Below, one piece after another: positions 8,215 through 16,943 of a stretch of DNA of 64,000 bases (positions are counted from its first letter, which is position 1; each line of letters opens with the position of its first letter). This DNA comes from Azospirillum melinis (GTDB lineage Bacteria > Pseudomonadota > Alphaproteobacteria > Azospirillales > Azospirillaceae). The notes beneath the pieces are model-generated. The model did not search any database, was not told the DNA's origin, and was given only the letters and a program-made list of their open reading frames with translations. The position numbers were made by a program, and so were the translations under genes. The DNA lies in NCBI RefSeq assembly GCF_013340935.1, contig NZ_WHOS01000025.1, positions 1 to 64,000 on the forward strand, given 5' to 3'.

Positions 8215-10043
8215 CGCGCCTCCTCCATATCGGTGATGGAACCGGCATCGTCCGGCAGGAAGCCGCCGACCTGACGGCGCCACAGCCGGGCATAGGGGCC
8301 GTCGCGGCGCAGCAGGGTGGCATGGTCGCCGTCCTCGAGGATGCGGCCCTTTTCCATATAGAGGATGCGGTCCATGCCGGTGACGGTCGACAGCCGGTGG
8401 GCGATGGCGATCACCGTGCGGCCCTCGAACAGGCCGAGCAGCGCGTCCTGGATCAGATGCTCCGTCTCGGAGTCGAGCGAGGAGGTCGCCTCGTCCAGCA
8501 CCAGGACCGGCGCGTCCTTCAGGAAGGCGCGGGCGATGGCGACCCGCTGGCGCTCGCCGCCCGACAGCTGGATGCCGCGTTCCCCCACCACGGTGTCGTA
8601 GCCGGCGGCACGGCCCTCGATGAAACGGTCGCAATGGGCGCGGGCGGATGCCGCGCGGATTGCCTCGTCGCTGGCCCCCTCGCTGCCATAGGCGATGTTG
8701 TCGCGGATGGAGCGATGGAACAGGCTGGGCAGCTGCGGCACCTCGGCCACCGCGCGGTTGAGCGAGGCGAGGCTGACCGCGGCGATGTCCTGCCCATCGA
8801 TCAGGATGCGCCCCCCCTGCAACGGGAACTGCCGGCGCAGCAGGCGGACCAGCGTGCTCTTGCCCGCCCCCGACGGGCCGACCAGCGCCACCCGCTCCCC
8901 CGGCCGGATGGTCAGGGACAGGCCGTCGAAGACCGCGCCGTTTCCCGGATGGGCGAAACGGACCTCTTCGAAGCGGATGGCGCCGTCGCCGACGGTCAGG
9001 TCGGGGCGGCCGGGCGGATCCGGGATCTCGTGCGGGCGGACGATCAGCTCCAGGGCGCCGGACAGGACGCCCAGCTGTTCGAAGAAGCCCAGCATGCGGG
9101 TCGACAGGCCCCAGACATTGGCGCCGACGATGCTGGCCAGCGAGAAGATCATGGCGAAATCGCCGATGCTCATGCGGCCGGCCATCGCCTCCGACACGGC
9201 GAGGCCGATCAGGATGATCTGGAAGACCAGCAGGGCGTTGAACAGCCAGAACCACATCTTGGTCAGGAACCAGCGCAGCTCCTTCGACCGCTCGATCTCG
9301 CCGGTCAGCGCGTCGGACAGGCCGGACAGCTCCTGACGGCGGCGGGCGAAGGCGCGCACCAGCTCGGCATTGGCGATGATGTCGACCATGCGGCCGGTGG
9401 TCGACGACACCTCCTCGGAGAAGGCGTGCGACAGCCGCAGGCAGCGCCGGGCCAGCAGGGCCGACAGGGCCAGATGCGCCACGGTCCAGCCGACCAGCAG
9501 GCCGGCGAACAGGGTCTGCGCCGAGGCCAGCAGCGTCAGGCCGATGGCCAGGATGACGACGATGCGGATGATGTCGTTGGTCAGGATCTCCAGGATCTGG
9601 ATGGCGCTCTGCCCGGCCTGCTTGACCTTCTGGCCCAGGTTGCCGGCGAAATTGTCCTGGAAGTAGCGCGGCGAATGGTCGATCAGATGGTCGAACAGCC
9701 GGACCTGGATGGCATGGCGCAAGGCCGGCGAGGTGTGCAGGTCGACCAGCTCGCGCAGGCGGTTGAACAGGGCCGACGCGATCCACAGCCCGCCCAGCAG
9801 CAGGAACCAGCGCATCACCTCCGCCGTCCAGGCCGGGGAGCCGGAGGGATGGTTCCCCGGTAGCCCGGTGAGCGCATCGACCAGACCGCGCATCGCCACC
9901 GGCTCCATCCCCATCAGCCCGATCCCGCCCGCGGCGGCGAGGTTCAGCAGGATGGCGCGGCCGAGGAAACCGTCGCGCACGAACATCCACAGGAAGCGCC
10001 AGGGCGAGGAGGGCAGGGGGGAAGAGGATTGGGACGAGGACAA
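8211..10043 (-). CDS. ABC exporter, fused membrane and ATPase domains
   Basis: This 610-residue half-transporter has six predicted membrane helices in residues about 25-330 and an ATPase domain with Walker A GPSGAGKST at about 399, LSGGERQR at about 502 and Walker B VLVLDE at about 524. It lacks a C39-like domain, so it is of the lipid/drug exporter type (MsbA-like), not a type I secretion protein. It would act as a dimer. The longest frame begins with TTG at 10043, with GGAG about 13 nt upstream. The next in-frame Met is about 20 residues later, so the start is uncertain. It lies next to glycan genes, so a glycolipid substrate is possible but unproven. Confidence 0.85.
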   Translation of the reverse strand: MSSSQSSSPLPSSPWRFLWMFVRDGFLGRAILLNLAAAGGIGLMGMEPVAMRGLVDALTGLPGNHPSGSPAWTAEVMRWFLLLGGLWIASALFNRLRELVDLHTSPALRHAIQVRLFDHLIDHSPRYFQDNFAGNLGQKVKQAGQSAIQILEILTNDIIRIVVILAIGLTLLASAQTLFAGLLVGWTVAHLALSALLARRCLRLSHAFSEEVSSTTGRMVDIIANAELVRAFARRRQELSGLSDALTGEIERSKELRWFLTKMWFWLFNALLVFQIILIGLAVSEAMAGRMSIGDFAMIFSLASIVGANVWGLSTRMLGFFEQLGVLSGALELIVRPHEIPDPPGRPDLTVGDGAIRFEEVRFAHPGNGAVFDGLSLTIRPGERVALVGPSGAGKSTLVRLLRRQFPLQGGRILIDGQDIAAVSLASLNRAVAEVPQLPSLFHRSIRDNIAYGSEGASDEAIRAASARAHCDRFIEGRAAGYDTVVGERGIQLSGGERQRVAIARAFLKDAPVLVLDEATSSLDSETEHLIQDALLGLFEGRTVIAIAHRLSTVTGMDRILYMEKGRILEDGDHATLLRRDGPYARLWRRQVGGFLPDDAGSITDMEEAR

Positions 10044-10219
10044 GGCGGGTCGGCGCTCCGTCGCGCGATGGGCCGGACAGTGCCGGCGGAGAAGGGGAGC
10101 TTATAGGCGCAAGGCGGCGGGGGGAAAACGGGTCCTTCCGGCGGACCCTGCTCCGGTCATTTCCCGGCCTGTGTCTATGCCCTTGAGGCGGGTTGCCGGA
10201 TTCGCCTGTTGACGGTGGA

Positions 10220-10450
10220 ATGGAAACCCTCGAACGCCTCAAGGCCCTGCAGGCGGCGCTCCGTCAGTCGCTGGAACGACGGCGGCGCCTGCTGGACCAG
10301 AGCCGCGAACGCCTGCGCCTGACCGAACGGGCGCTGACGGCGTCCCATCGCCTGATGGAGGGTAAGCACCATGCCCCGAATACACCTCCCCCCGGACCAG
10401 TCCCCCCCAGGCCAGTCCCCCCTGGAGCAAGCCGAGAGCCGGCGGACTGA
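10220..10450 (+). CDS. Small coiled-coil protein, function unknown
   Basis: This 76-residue frame begins METLERLKALQAALRQSLER and has a heptad-like, Arg/Leu/Gln-rich coiled coil over residues 1-50, then a proline-rich tail. It overlaps the next gene, which starts at 10371 in another frame, by 80 bp. The ribosome-binding site is weak (GGTGGA touches the ATG). A TTG at 10193 would extend it by nine residues. The tail after residue about 55 coincides with the coding start of the next gene, so the two frames share the proline-rich stretch. Confidence 0.5.
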   Translation: METLERLKALQAALRQSLERRRRLLDQSRERLRLTERALTASHRLMEGKHHAPNTPPPGPVPPRPVPPGASREPAD

Positions 10451-10655
10451 TGCCGAAGACTGGCGGCGGCGCAGCGAGACGCACCGCAACAGGGGCGAGG
10501 AGGACCGCCGTGACGCCGAGCTGAGGCGCGAGAAGGCCGAGGAGGAGCGGGCGCAGGCGGCGGCCGACGAGCAGCGCCTGCTGCTGGAGGAGATGCGGGA
10601 GACCGTCCGGCGCTATGAGGACCTGCTGGGCCGCAACGGGCAGGGCGGCGGATAG
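10371..10655 (+). CDS. Small charged coiled-coil protein, function unknown
   Basis: This 94-residue protein has a strong ribosome-binding site (GGAGGG, 8 nt before the ATG). A proline-rich start is followed by a long Glu/Arg/Ala coiled coil (residues about 20-85). No signal peptide or membrane helix is seen. The gene overlaps the upstream coiled-coil gene, which suggests coupled expression and possibly a heteromeric complex. Two strong hairpins follow within 150 bp. Confidence 0.65.
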   Translation: MPRIHLPPDQSPPGQSPLEQAESRRTDAEDWRRRSETHRNRGEEDRRDAELRREKAEEERAQAAADEQRLLLEEMRETVRRYEDLLGRNGQGGG

Positions 10656-10699
10656 AGGGGCGGCGGGTGGAGCGCCCTGACTAAGCGGATGGTCTTAGA

Positions 10700-10742
10700 G
10701 TGTGATCGTTTCAAGCGGGATCGCTTGAAACGTGAATCACAC
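10700..10742. repeat. Imperfect inverted repeat GTGTGATCGTTTCAAGCG / CGCTTGAAACGTGAATCACAC
   Basis: A long hairpin can form with an inner perfect stem (GTTTCAAGCG/CGCTTGAAAC) and an outer stem (GTGTGAT/ATCACAC) separated by a small internal loop. It lies 45 bp after the coiled-coil gene stop. It resembles dispersed intergenic palindromes of alphaproteobacteria. Confidence 0.7.
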
Positions 10743-10754
10743 GGAAAACCAAAA

Positions 10755-10802
10755 GCTTAGAGTCTGTCTGGTGCTTACTGAAGCACCAGACAGACTCTAA
10801 GC
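10755..10802. terminator. Perfect 22-bp inverted repeat with 4-nt loop
   Basis: The arms 10755-10776 and 10781-10802 are exact reverse complements around ACTG. The sequence is palindromic enough to work on either strand. No T-run follows, so it may be an RNA-stability element or a dispersed repeat rather than a classic intrinsic terminator. It separates the coiled-coil genes from the glycan cluster. Confidence 0.6.
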
Positions 10803-10870
10803 ATCGACAGCGGCGACGGATGGTTGCAGGCTGTCGTCCCGTTCCTCCGTTTTCCGGGCATTGCCTTTCC

Positions 10871-12133
10871 ATGCGGATCCTGTTCGTCCACCAGAACACC
10901 CCTGGCCAGTACAAGCATCTCGTCCGCCATTTCGCGGCGGATCCGGCCCACCGGGTCGCCTTCATCGGCAAGGTCCGGCGCGAGCTGCCGGGCGGCGTCC
11001 AGATGGCGCTCTACCGGCCGACCCGCGAACCGGGGGAAAACACCCACCCCTATATCCGCATGTTCGAAGGGCAGGTCCTGCATGGGCAGGGCGCGGTGCG
11101 CGCCGGGCTGGCCCTGCAGAAGGAGGGCTTCACCCCCGACGTGATCTGCGCCCATCCCGGCTGGGGCGAGGCCCTGTTCCTGAAGGACCTGTTCCCGGAC
11201 GCCCGGCTGCTGCTCTATTGCGAGTTCTTCTATCGGGCCGACGGGTCGGATGTCGGCTTCGACCCGGAAAAGCCGGTGACGCTGGAGACGCGCTGCCGCA
11301 TCCGCACCAAGAACACCTCGCTTCTGACCGGGCTTGACGCGATGGACTGGGGCGTCAGCCCGACCCGGTGGCAGCGGCAGCAGCATCCCGAGGCCTTCCG
11401 CCCGCGCATCTCGGTGATCCATGACGGGGTCGACACCGCGGTCTGCCGGCCGGATCCGGCCGCCACCGTCACCCTGCCCGACGGCCGCACCCTGTCGCGC
11501 GAGGACGAGGTGGTGACCTATGTCGCCCGCAACCTGGAACCCTACCGCGGCTTTCCCACCTTCATGCGGGCGGCGGCGGAGTTGCTGCGGCGCCGGCCGA
11601 AGCTGCACATCCTGGTGGTGGGCGGCGACGAGGTCAGCTACGGCGCGCCGCCGGAGGGGGGCGGCACCTGGCGCGAGACGATGTGGCGGGAGACGATGCT
11701 GGACGCCGCCGGCGCGCCCAGGCCGGAATCGTCGCGGCTGCATGTGCTGGGCAAGCTGCCCTATGACAGCTACCTGTCGGTCCTGCGCATCTCGCGCGCC
11801 CACATCTACCTGACCTTCCCCTTCGTCCTGTCCTGGTCGATGCTGGAGGCGATGGCCTGCGGCGCCGTCATCGTCGGGTCCGACACGCCGCCGGTCGCCG
11901 AGGTGATCGAGGACGGGGTGAACGGGCTGCTGACCGGTTTCCACGACCCCATGGCGCTCGCCGACCGGGTGGAGACGGCGCTGGACGACCCGGAGCTGCG
12001 CGCCGCCCTGTCGGCCGCCGCAAGAAGGACGGCGGTGGAGCGCTTCGACCTCGCCACCGTCTGCCTGCCGGCGCAGATCCGCCTGCTGGAGGATGTCCAG
12101 GCGGGGCGGGTGCCGGCCATCCCGGTCCGATGA
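10871..12133 (+). CDS. Glycosyltransferase, GT4 family (Glyco_trans_4-like N-terminus)
   Basis: This 420-residue GT-B enzyme starts MRILFVHQNTPGQYKHL, the signature of the PF12000-type N-terminal domain. The C-terminal donor-binding half has the GT4 pattern around EAMACGAVIVGSDTPPVAEVI (about residues 335-360). I start it at 10871 because the family begins exactly there and 17 extra upstream residues match nothing. It heads the glycan cluster with pseB, pseC and a flippase. A close paralogue lies at 26761-27999. Donor and acceptor cannot be told from sequence. Confidence 0.9.
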   Translation: MRILFVHQNTPGQYKHLVRHFAADPAHRVAFIGKVRRELPGGVQMALYRPTREPGENTHPYIRMFEGQVLHGQGAVRAGLALQKEGFTPDVICAHPGWGEALFLKDLFPDARLLLYCEFFYRADGSDVGFDPEKPVTLETRCRIRTKNTSLLTGLDAMDWGVSPTRWQRQQHPEAFRPRISVIHDGVDTAVCRPDPAATVTLPDGRTLSREDEVVTYVARNLEPYRGFPTFMRAAAELLRRRPKLHILVVGGDEVSYGAPPEGGGTWRETMWRETMLDAAGAPRPESSRLHVLGKLPYDSYLSVLRISRAHIYLTFPFVLSWSMLEAMACGAVIVGSDTPPVAEVIEDGVNGLLTGFHDPMALADRVETALDDPELRAALSAAARRTAVERFDLATVCLPAQIRLLEDVQAGRVPAIPVR

Positions 12134-12395
12134 GAGCCTTGCACCGGGGGGCTGAGTGAATTAACCCGATTGTCAGAAAGCACCGGTTACGGTCGGGGTT
12201 CACTTCGGTCCCGATGCGGCGCCCCTCCCGGATCATCCGGCCGGTGGGCACCGGGTGCGGCGGCTTCGGGCGATGCGGCTTCAAAGGACGGAACCGGCGG
12301 TGACGACACATTCCAGCAAGGCGGGCGCGACGAAGCCGGGGATTCCTGCGGATGGGTCCGACATGCCGGGCACCGGGCTCGAGGCGGGCTTGCGC

Positions 12396-13388
12396 ATGCT
12401 GGACGGCCGGTCGGTCCTGGTGACGGGGGGAACCGGCTCCTTCGGGCGCCGCTTCGTCGAGACGGTGATGCGCCACGCCAAGCCGCGCCGGGTCATCATC
12501 TTCTCCCGCGACGAGTTCAAGCAGTACGAGATGCAGCAGCGCATGCCGGCGGACTGGGCGCCGACGCTGCGCTATTTCATCGGCGACGTGCGCGACCGCG
12601 AGCGGCTGGAACTGGCGATGCGCGACGTCGATTTCTGCGTCCATGCCGCGGCGCTGAAGCATGTGCCGGCCGCCGAATACAACCCGATGGAATGCATCCA
12701 CACCAACGTCTATGGGGCGGAGAACGTGGTGCGGGCGGCGCTGTCGATGGGGGTGCGGCGCGTTGTCGCGTTGTCGACCGACAAGGCGGCCAACCCGATC
12801 AACCTCTATGGCGCCAGCAAGCTGGCGTCGGACAAGATCTTCATCGCCGCCAACAACCTGTCGGGCGCGCTCGACACCCGCTTCGCGGTGGTGCGCTACG
12901 GCAATGTGGTGGGGTCGCGCGGCAGCGTCGTGCCGCTGTTCCGCAAGATGATCGCCGAGGGCGCCGACCATCTGCCGGTCACCGACGAACGGATGACCCG
13001 CTTCTGGATCACATTGCAGCACGGCGTCGATTTCGTGCTGTCCTGCTTCGCCATGATGCAGGGCGGCGAGATCTTCGTGCCGAAGATCCCCAGCATGCGC
13101 ATCGCCGACCTCGCCCGCGCCATGGCGCCGGACCTGCCGCAGAAGATCGTCGGCATCCGGCCAGGCGAGAAGCTGCACGAGGTGATGATCACCGAGGACG
13201 ATTCCCGCCAGACCTACGAGCTGGACGACCGCTATGTCATCGAGCCGGCCTTCACCTTCTGGCAGCATGCGCCGTACGAGCGGCTGAACGCCCGCCCGGT
13301 GGCGGACGGCTTCCGCTATGCCAGCGACGGCAACGACGACTGGCTCGACGGCGAGCGGCTGCGCACCCTGCTGGCGGAAGCGCCCTGA
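12396..13388 (+). CDS. pseB: UDP-N-acetylglucosamine 4,6-dehydratase (inverting), PseB type
   Basis: This 330-residue short-chain dehydrogenase-type enzyme would catalyse the first step toward pseudaminic-acid-like sugars, oxidising and dehydrating UDP-GlcNAc with C5 inversion. The Rossmann motif VTGGTGSFGRRF lies at the N-terminus. The diagnostic STDKAANPINLYGASK motif lies at about residues 124-139. The start is uncertain. In-frame GTG 12255, ATG 12273 and ATG 12363 exist, but family members begin M-x-x-G-x-x-x-L-V-T-G-G, which matches ATG 12396 with GAGG 11 nt upstream. The stop overlaps the pseC start by 1 bp. Confidence 0.93.
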   Translation: MLDGRSVLVTGGTGSFGRRFVETVMRHAKPRRVIIFSRDEFKQYEMQQRMPADWAPTLRYFIGDVRDRERLELAMRDVDFCVHAAALKHVPAAEYNPMECIHTNVYGAENVVRAALSMGVRRVVALSTDKAANPINLYGASKLASDKIFIAANNLSGALDTRFAVVRYGNVVGSRGSVVPLFRKMIAEGADHLPVTDERMTRFWITLQHGVDFVLSCFAMMQGGEIFVPKIPSMRIADLARAMAPDLPQKIVGIRPGEKLHEVMITEDDSRQTYELDDRYVIEPAFTFWQHAPYERLNARPVADGFRYASDGNDDWLDGERLRTLLAEAP

Positions 13389-14635
13389 TGGCGGGCCCCT
13401 CGATGGGGGATTTGCCCTTCCTTCCCTATGGCCGCCAGTCGGTGGATGAGGAGGACATCGCCGCGGTGGCGGCGGTGCTGCGCGGCGACTGGCTGACCCA
13501 GGGGCCGACGGTCAGCGCTTTCGAGCGGGCGCTCGCCGCGAGGGTGGGGGCGGCGGACGCGGTGGCCTGCGCCAACGGCACCGCGGCGCTGCGGCTGGCC
13601 TATGCGGCGCTGGGCATCGGGCCGGGCGATGCGGTGGTGGTGCCATCTAACACCTTCCTCGCCACGGCGTCGGCCGCCCGCCATGCCGGGGCCGAGGTCG
13701 CCTTCGCCGACGTCGATCCCGACAGCGGCCTGATGGGCGTCGCCGAGGCCGAGGCCGCCATCGCCCGCGCGTCCAGGGCCGGCTGGCGCGTCCGCGCCCT
13801 CGCCCCCGTCCATTATGCCGGACAGACGGCGCCGATGGACGGGCTGGCGGCGCTCGCGCAGGCGGAGGGGCTGGCACTGGTCGAGGATGCCTGCCATGCC
13901 ATCGGCACGGCCTGTTCATCAGGGGGCCTTGAAGTGCCGGTCGGCGCCGGCCGGCCGGAGGTGGAGGCGGGATCGCTGACCGTCTTCTCCTTCCATCCGG
14001 TCAAGACCATCGCGGCCGGGGAGGGCGGGGCGCTCACCGGCAGCGACCCGGCGCTGATGGCGCGGGTGCGGCGCCTGTGCAACCACGGCATGATGCGCAC
14101 GCCCGATCCGGGGGAGGGGTTCGCCGATCCCGGCGCCGCCCTGGACGCGGAGGGGAACGTCAACCCCTGGTACTATGAGATGGCGGAGCCGGGCTTCAAC
14201 CACCGCCTGTCCGACATCCATGCCGCACTGGTGCTGAGCCAGCTCGGCCGGCTCGACCGTTTTATCGAACGGCGGGCGCGGCTGATGGCGCTCTATGCCG
14301 AACGGCTGGCGCCGCTGGCCCCGCTGGTGCGGCCGCCGGCCCTGGTGCCCGGGTGCCGGCCGGCCTGGCACCTGTGCGCCGCGCGCATCGATTTCGCAGC
14401 GGCCGGACGGACCCGTTCGGCCGTGATGGTGGCCTTGCGCGCCCTGGGCGTCGGCACCCAGGTGCACTATATCCCGGTCCATCGCCAACCCTACTGGCGC
14501 CGCCGCTACGGCGACCTCGCCCTGCCCGGCGCCATGAGCCATTACGTCCAGACGCTGTCGCTGCCGCTGTTCCCGGCCATGGCCGACGGCGACGTCGACC
14601 GGGTCGCCGCGGCGCTGGAGCGGGTCCTGTCCTGA
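13388..14635 (+). CDS. pseC: UDP-4-amino-4,6-dideoxy sugar transaminase, PseC type
   Basis: This 415-residue PLP-dependent aminotransferase of the DegT/DnrJ/EryC1 family would use the PseB product. It shows ANGTAAL (residues 62-68), SNTFLATA, EDACHAIG and the PLP-lysine segment FSFHPVKTIAAGEGGAL with Lys206. It starts at ATG 13388, sharing one base with the pseB stop (TGATG). The substrate is inferred from the pairing with pseB. No pseF, pseG or pseI follows, so later steps must be encoded elsewhere or the 4-amino sugar is used directly. Confidence 0.92.
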   Translation: MAGPSMGDLPFLPYGRQSVDEEDIAAVAAVLRGDWLTQGPTVSAFERALAARVGAADAVACANGTAALRLAYAALGIGPGDAVVVPSNTFLATASAARHAGAEVAFADVDPDSGLMGVAEAEAAIARASRAGWRVRALAPVHYAGQTAPMDGLAALAQAEGLALVEDACHAIGTACSSGGLEVPVGAGRPEVEAGSLTVFSFHPVKTIAAGEGGALTGSDPALMARVRRLCNHGMMRTPDPGEGFADPGAALDAEGNVNPWYYEMAEPGFNHRLSDIHAALVLSQLGRLDRFIERRARLMALYAERLAPLAPLVRPPALVPGCRPAWHLCAARIDFAAAGRTRSAVMVALRALGVGTQVHYIPVHRQPYWRRRYGDLALPGAMSHYVQTLSLPLFPAMADGDVDRVAAALERVLS

Positions 14636-14843
14636 CGGGTGTCCAGCCCGGAACGCGTACGGCCGTTCAGGGTCCGGACGGTTTCGCCCAAGCGATTCCG
14701 TTAGCGTTTTGGACAGGATGGACCGATAACAATGGCGTCGTCAGGAGGGCATAGACCTAGGTCGAACGGCTGGAGAGCCGGATGGCCGGGGTCGGGTCGT
14801 CCCGAACGCCTCTTCACAGTGTTTCGCGTACGGACCTCCGAAT

Positions 14844-16424
14844 TTGCTTCGCAACACGCTCTGGAATCTGCTCGGCGAGGGGCTGCCCATGGCGGCGGCC
14901 CTGCTGTCGATTCCGTTGCTCATCTCCGCCGTCGGGATGGAGCGCTTCGGCGCGCTGACCCTGATCTGGGCACTGCTCGGCTATCTGGGCGTGCTGGACC
15001 TCGGGCTGGGACGGTCGCTGGTGCAGGTCGTCGCCGACCGGATCGGCCATGCGGGCGGGCCAGGGGAGACGCCGGAGGAGGCGCAGGCGGGGCAAGGCTC
15101 GGCGAATACGGCAGGGATCGCCGGGCCGGCCATCGCCCTGATGGGCGCCATCGGCATCCTGACCGGCGGGGCGGTGGCGCTGGGCGCCGGGCTGCTGGCC
15201 GACCGCTTCCAGCTGGAGACCGGCACCTCGCCGGGCGAGATCCGGACCAGCCTGCTGATCGCCGCGGCCATCGTGCCGATCGCGCTGATCTCCGCCGGCC
15301 TGCGCGGCGTGCTGGAGGCGCACCAGCGCTTCCGCCCGATCAGCCTGGTGCGGATGACGGTGGGGGTGCTGAACTACCTGAGCCCGCTCTTCGTGCTGCC
15401 CTTCAGCCAGAGCCTGGTGCCGGTGATCGCCGCCATCGCCGTCGGGCGCTTCATCGGGCTGGTCGGCTACGGCGTGCTGGCGGTGCGGCAGATGCCGGAT
15501 CTGCTGCGCCCCGGCCGCTGGGGCCGCCCGAGCTTGCGCGGGCTGTTCACCATGAGCGCCTGGATGATGCTGAACAATCTGGTCGGCCCGGCGATGCTCT
15601 ATGCCGACCGCTTCATCCTGCTCAGCCTGGTGCCGGCGGCGATGGTCGCCTTCTACACCACGCCGTTCGAGCTGCTGTCGCGGCTGATGGTGATCCCCGG
15701 CGCCCTGTCGCTGGCGCTGTTCCCGCTGGCCTCCAGCCTGTTCCGGCGCGATCCGCCGGCGCTGGGCCGCATCCTGGATGCCGGCGGCCACCTGACGCTC
15801 GCGGTGTTCCTGGCGATGCAGGCCGCCACCATCGTCGGCGGCGAGACGGCGCTGGAGCTGTGGCTGGGGCCGGCCTTCGCCGCCAACAGCGCCTCGGTGC
15901 TGTCGATCCTGATGCTGGGCGTCTTCTTCAACGCCACCGCCTATGTGCCCAACACGCTGATCCAGAGCGTCGGCCGCGTCGACGTGACGGCGCGCCTGCA
16001 GCTGGCCGAACTGCCGGTCTATCTCGGCGTGCTGTGGCTGCTGGCCGAGCGCTATGGCGCGGTCGGCGCCGCCGCGGCCTGGAGCCTGCGCACGGCGGTC
16101 GATTGCGGGCTTCTGCTGGTTCTGCTGCCGCGCGTGGCGCCGGGGACGGGGACGGTGGCGCTGACCATCGGCCTGCGCGCCCTGCTGGCCGGGGTCGCCG
16201 GGCTGGCCGGGCTGCTGGTCGGCGGGCCGGTGGGTGCGGCGATCAGCCTGACCGGCCTGCTGGCGGTCGGGCTGGGGGTCGCCGGCCGGCTGCTGCGCAC
16301 CCGGTCCTGGGAAAAGCTGGCCGCGCCGCTGCGCAAGAACCGGGCGGTCCCGTTGCCCGCCCCGCTGCCGGCGCCGCGGATGAACGGGCAGGCCATCGAC
16401 GGAGCGGCGGCGGACCGCCCGTAA
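14844..16424 (+). CDS. Wzx-like oligosaccharide flippase
   Basis: This 526-residue integral membrane protein has about 12-14 hydrophobic helices. Its N-terminus (LRNTLWNLLGEGLPMAAALLS) is typical of polysaccharide transporters of the MOP superfamily, which flip lipid-linked glycan units across the inner membrane. I use TTG 14844 because it gives the family N-terminus. The next in-frame ATG (14889) would remove half of the first helix. The last 60 residues are a polar tail. It follows pseB/pseC after a 208-bp gap with no clear terminator. Confidence 0.88.
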   Translation: MLRNTLWNLLGEGLPMAAALLSIPLLISAVGMERFGALTLIWALLGYLGVLDLGLGRSLVQVVADRIGHAGGPGETPEEAQAGQGSANTAGIAGPAIALMGAIGILTGGAVALGAGLLADRFQLETGTSPGEIRTSLLIAAAIVPIALISAGLRGVLEAHQRFRPISLVRMTVGVLNYLSPLFVLPFSQSLVPVIAAIAVGRFIGLVGYGVLAVRQMPDLLRPGRWGRPSLRGLFTMSAWMMLNNLVGPAMLYADRFILLSLVPAAMVAFYTTPFELLSRLMVIPGALSLALFPLASSLFRRDPPALGRILDAGGHLTLAVFLAMQAATIVGGETALELWLGPAFAANSASVLSILMLGVFFNATAYVPNTLIQSVGRVDVTARLQLAELPVYLGVLWLLAERYGAVGAAAAWSLRTAVDCGLLLVLLPRVAPGTGTVALTIGLRALLAGVAGLAGLLVGGPVGAAISLTGLLAVGLGVAGRLLRTRSWEKLAAPLRKNRAVPLPAPLPAPRMNGQAIDGAAADRP

Positions 16425-16563
16425 CATCCCGATCAGGGCATGGCCGTTCACCCGGAGGGGGCGGCCACGCTCAACCGCTGCGGCGCGCAGGTGGTTCCTT
16501 TGCCGCCGAAAATGCGCTATGTGAGCGGAAACTCTGTGCAACGCTGGTTGGAGTTCGAAGGCC

Positions 16564-16860
16564 ATGGCCGAGGGTACTGTGGACTATTATGCGATGGTCG
16601 AAGAGGCTTGGCAGCTCAGCGACACCGCGCGCGATTACGTGAAGAACGCCGGCCGCGAGGTGGACAACACCGAGCTGTGGGAAAAGGTGTTCGCCCCGTC
16701 GGCGCTGATCGACCTGGAGCGCACCCGCGCCGAAGGCGGCCAGCCGCTGCAGAAGATCTTCTTCAAGAACCCCTACGGCCTGCAGTACCGCGCCGACCAC
16801 AAGGACTGGATCCCGTTCCGCCACGGCGCGCTCGACCCGGCCTATCTCCAGGTCATCTGA
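16564..16860 (+). CDS. Small conserved hypothetical protein (98 aa)
   Basis: This compact protein is rich in aromatic and charged residues (WQLSDTARDYVKNAG ... KIFFKNPYGLQYRADHKDW). It has no signal peptide or membrane helix and is probably cytoplasmic. GGAG lies 12 nt before the ATG. It sits alone between the flippase and the first RTX gene. I do not recognise the family. The even codon use and strong composition bias away from the shadow frames support a real gene. Confidence 0.7.
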   Translation: MAEGTVDYYAMVEEAWQLSDTARDYVKNAGREVDNTELWEKVFAPSALIDLERTRAEGGQPLQKIFFKNPYGLQYRADHKDWIPFRHGALDPAYLQVI

Positions 16861-16943
16861 TCCGCGTCATCCGGTTGGCGTTGTCTGATCGGCCCTGACC
16901 CGGCGGCCGGTGCCGTTTGCGGTAGGGGTTTGGGGGAGCGTGC

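Noticed and set aside
14732..14843. ATG at 14732 as a possible start of the flippase
   Set aside because: It lies in another reading frame. The flippase frame opens with TTG 14844, which gives the family N-terminus.
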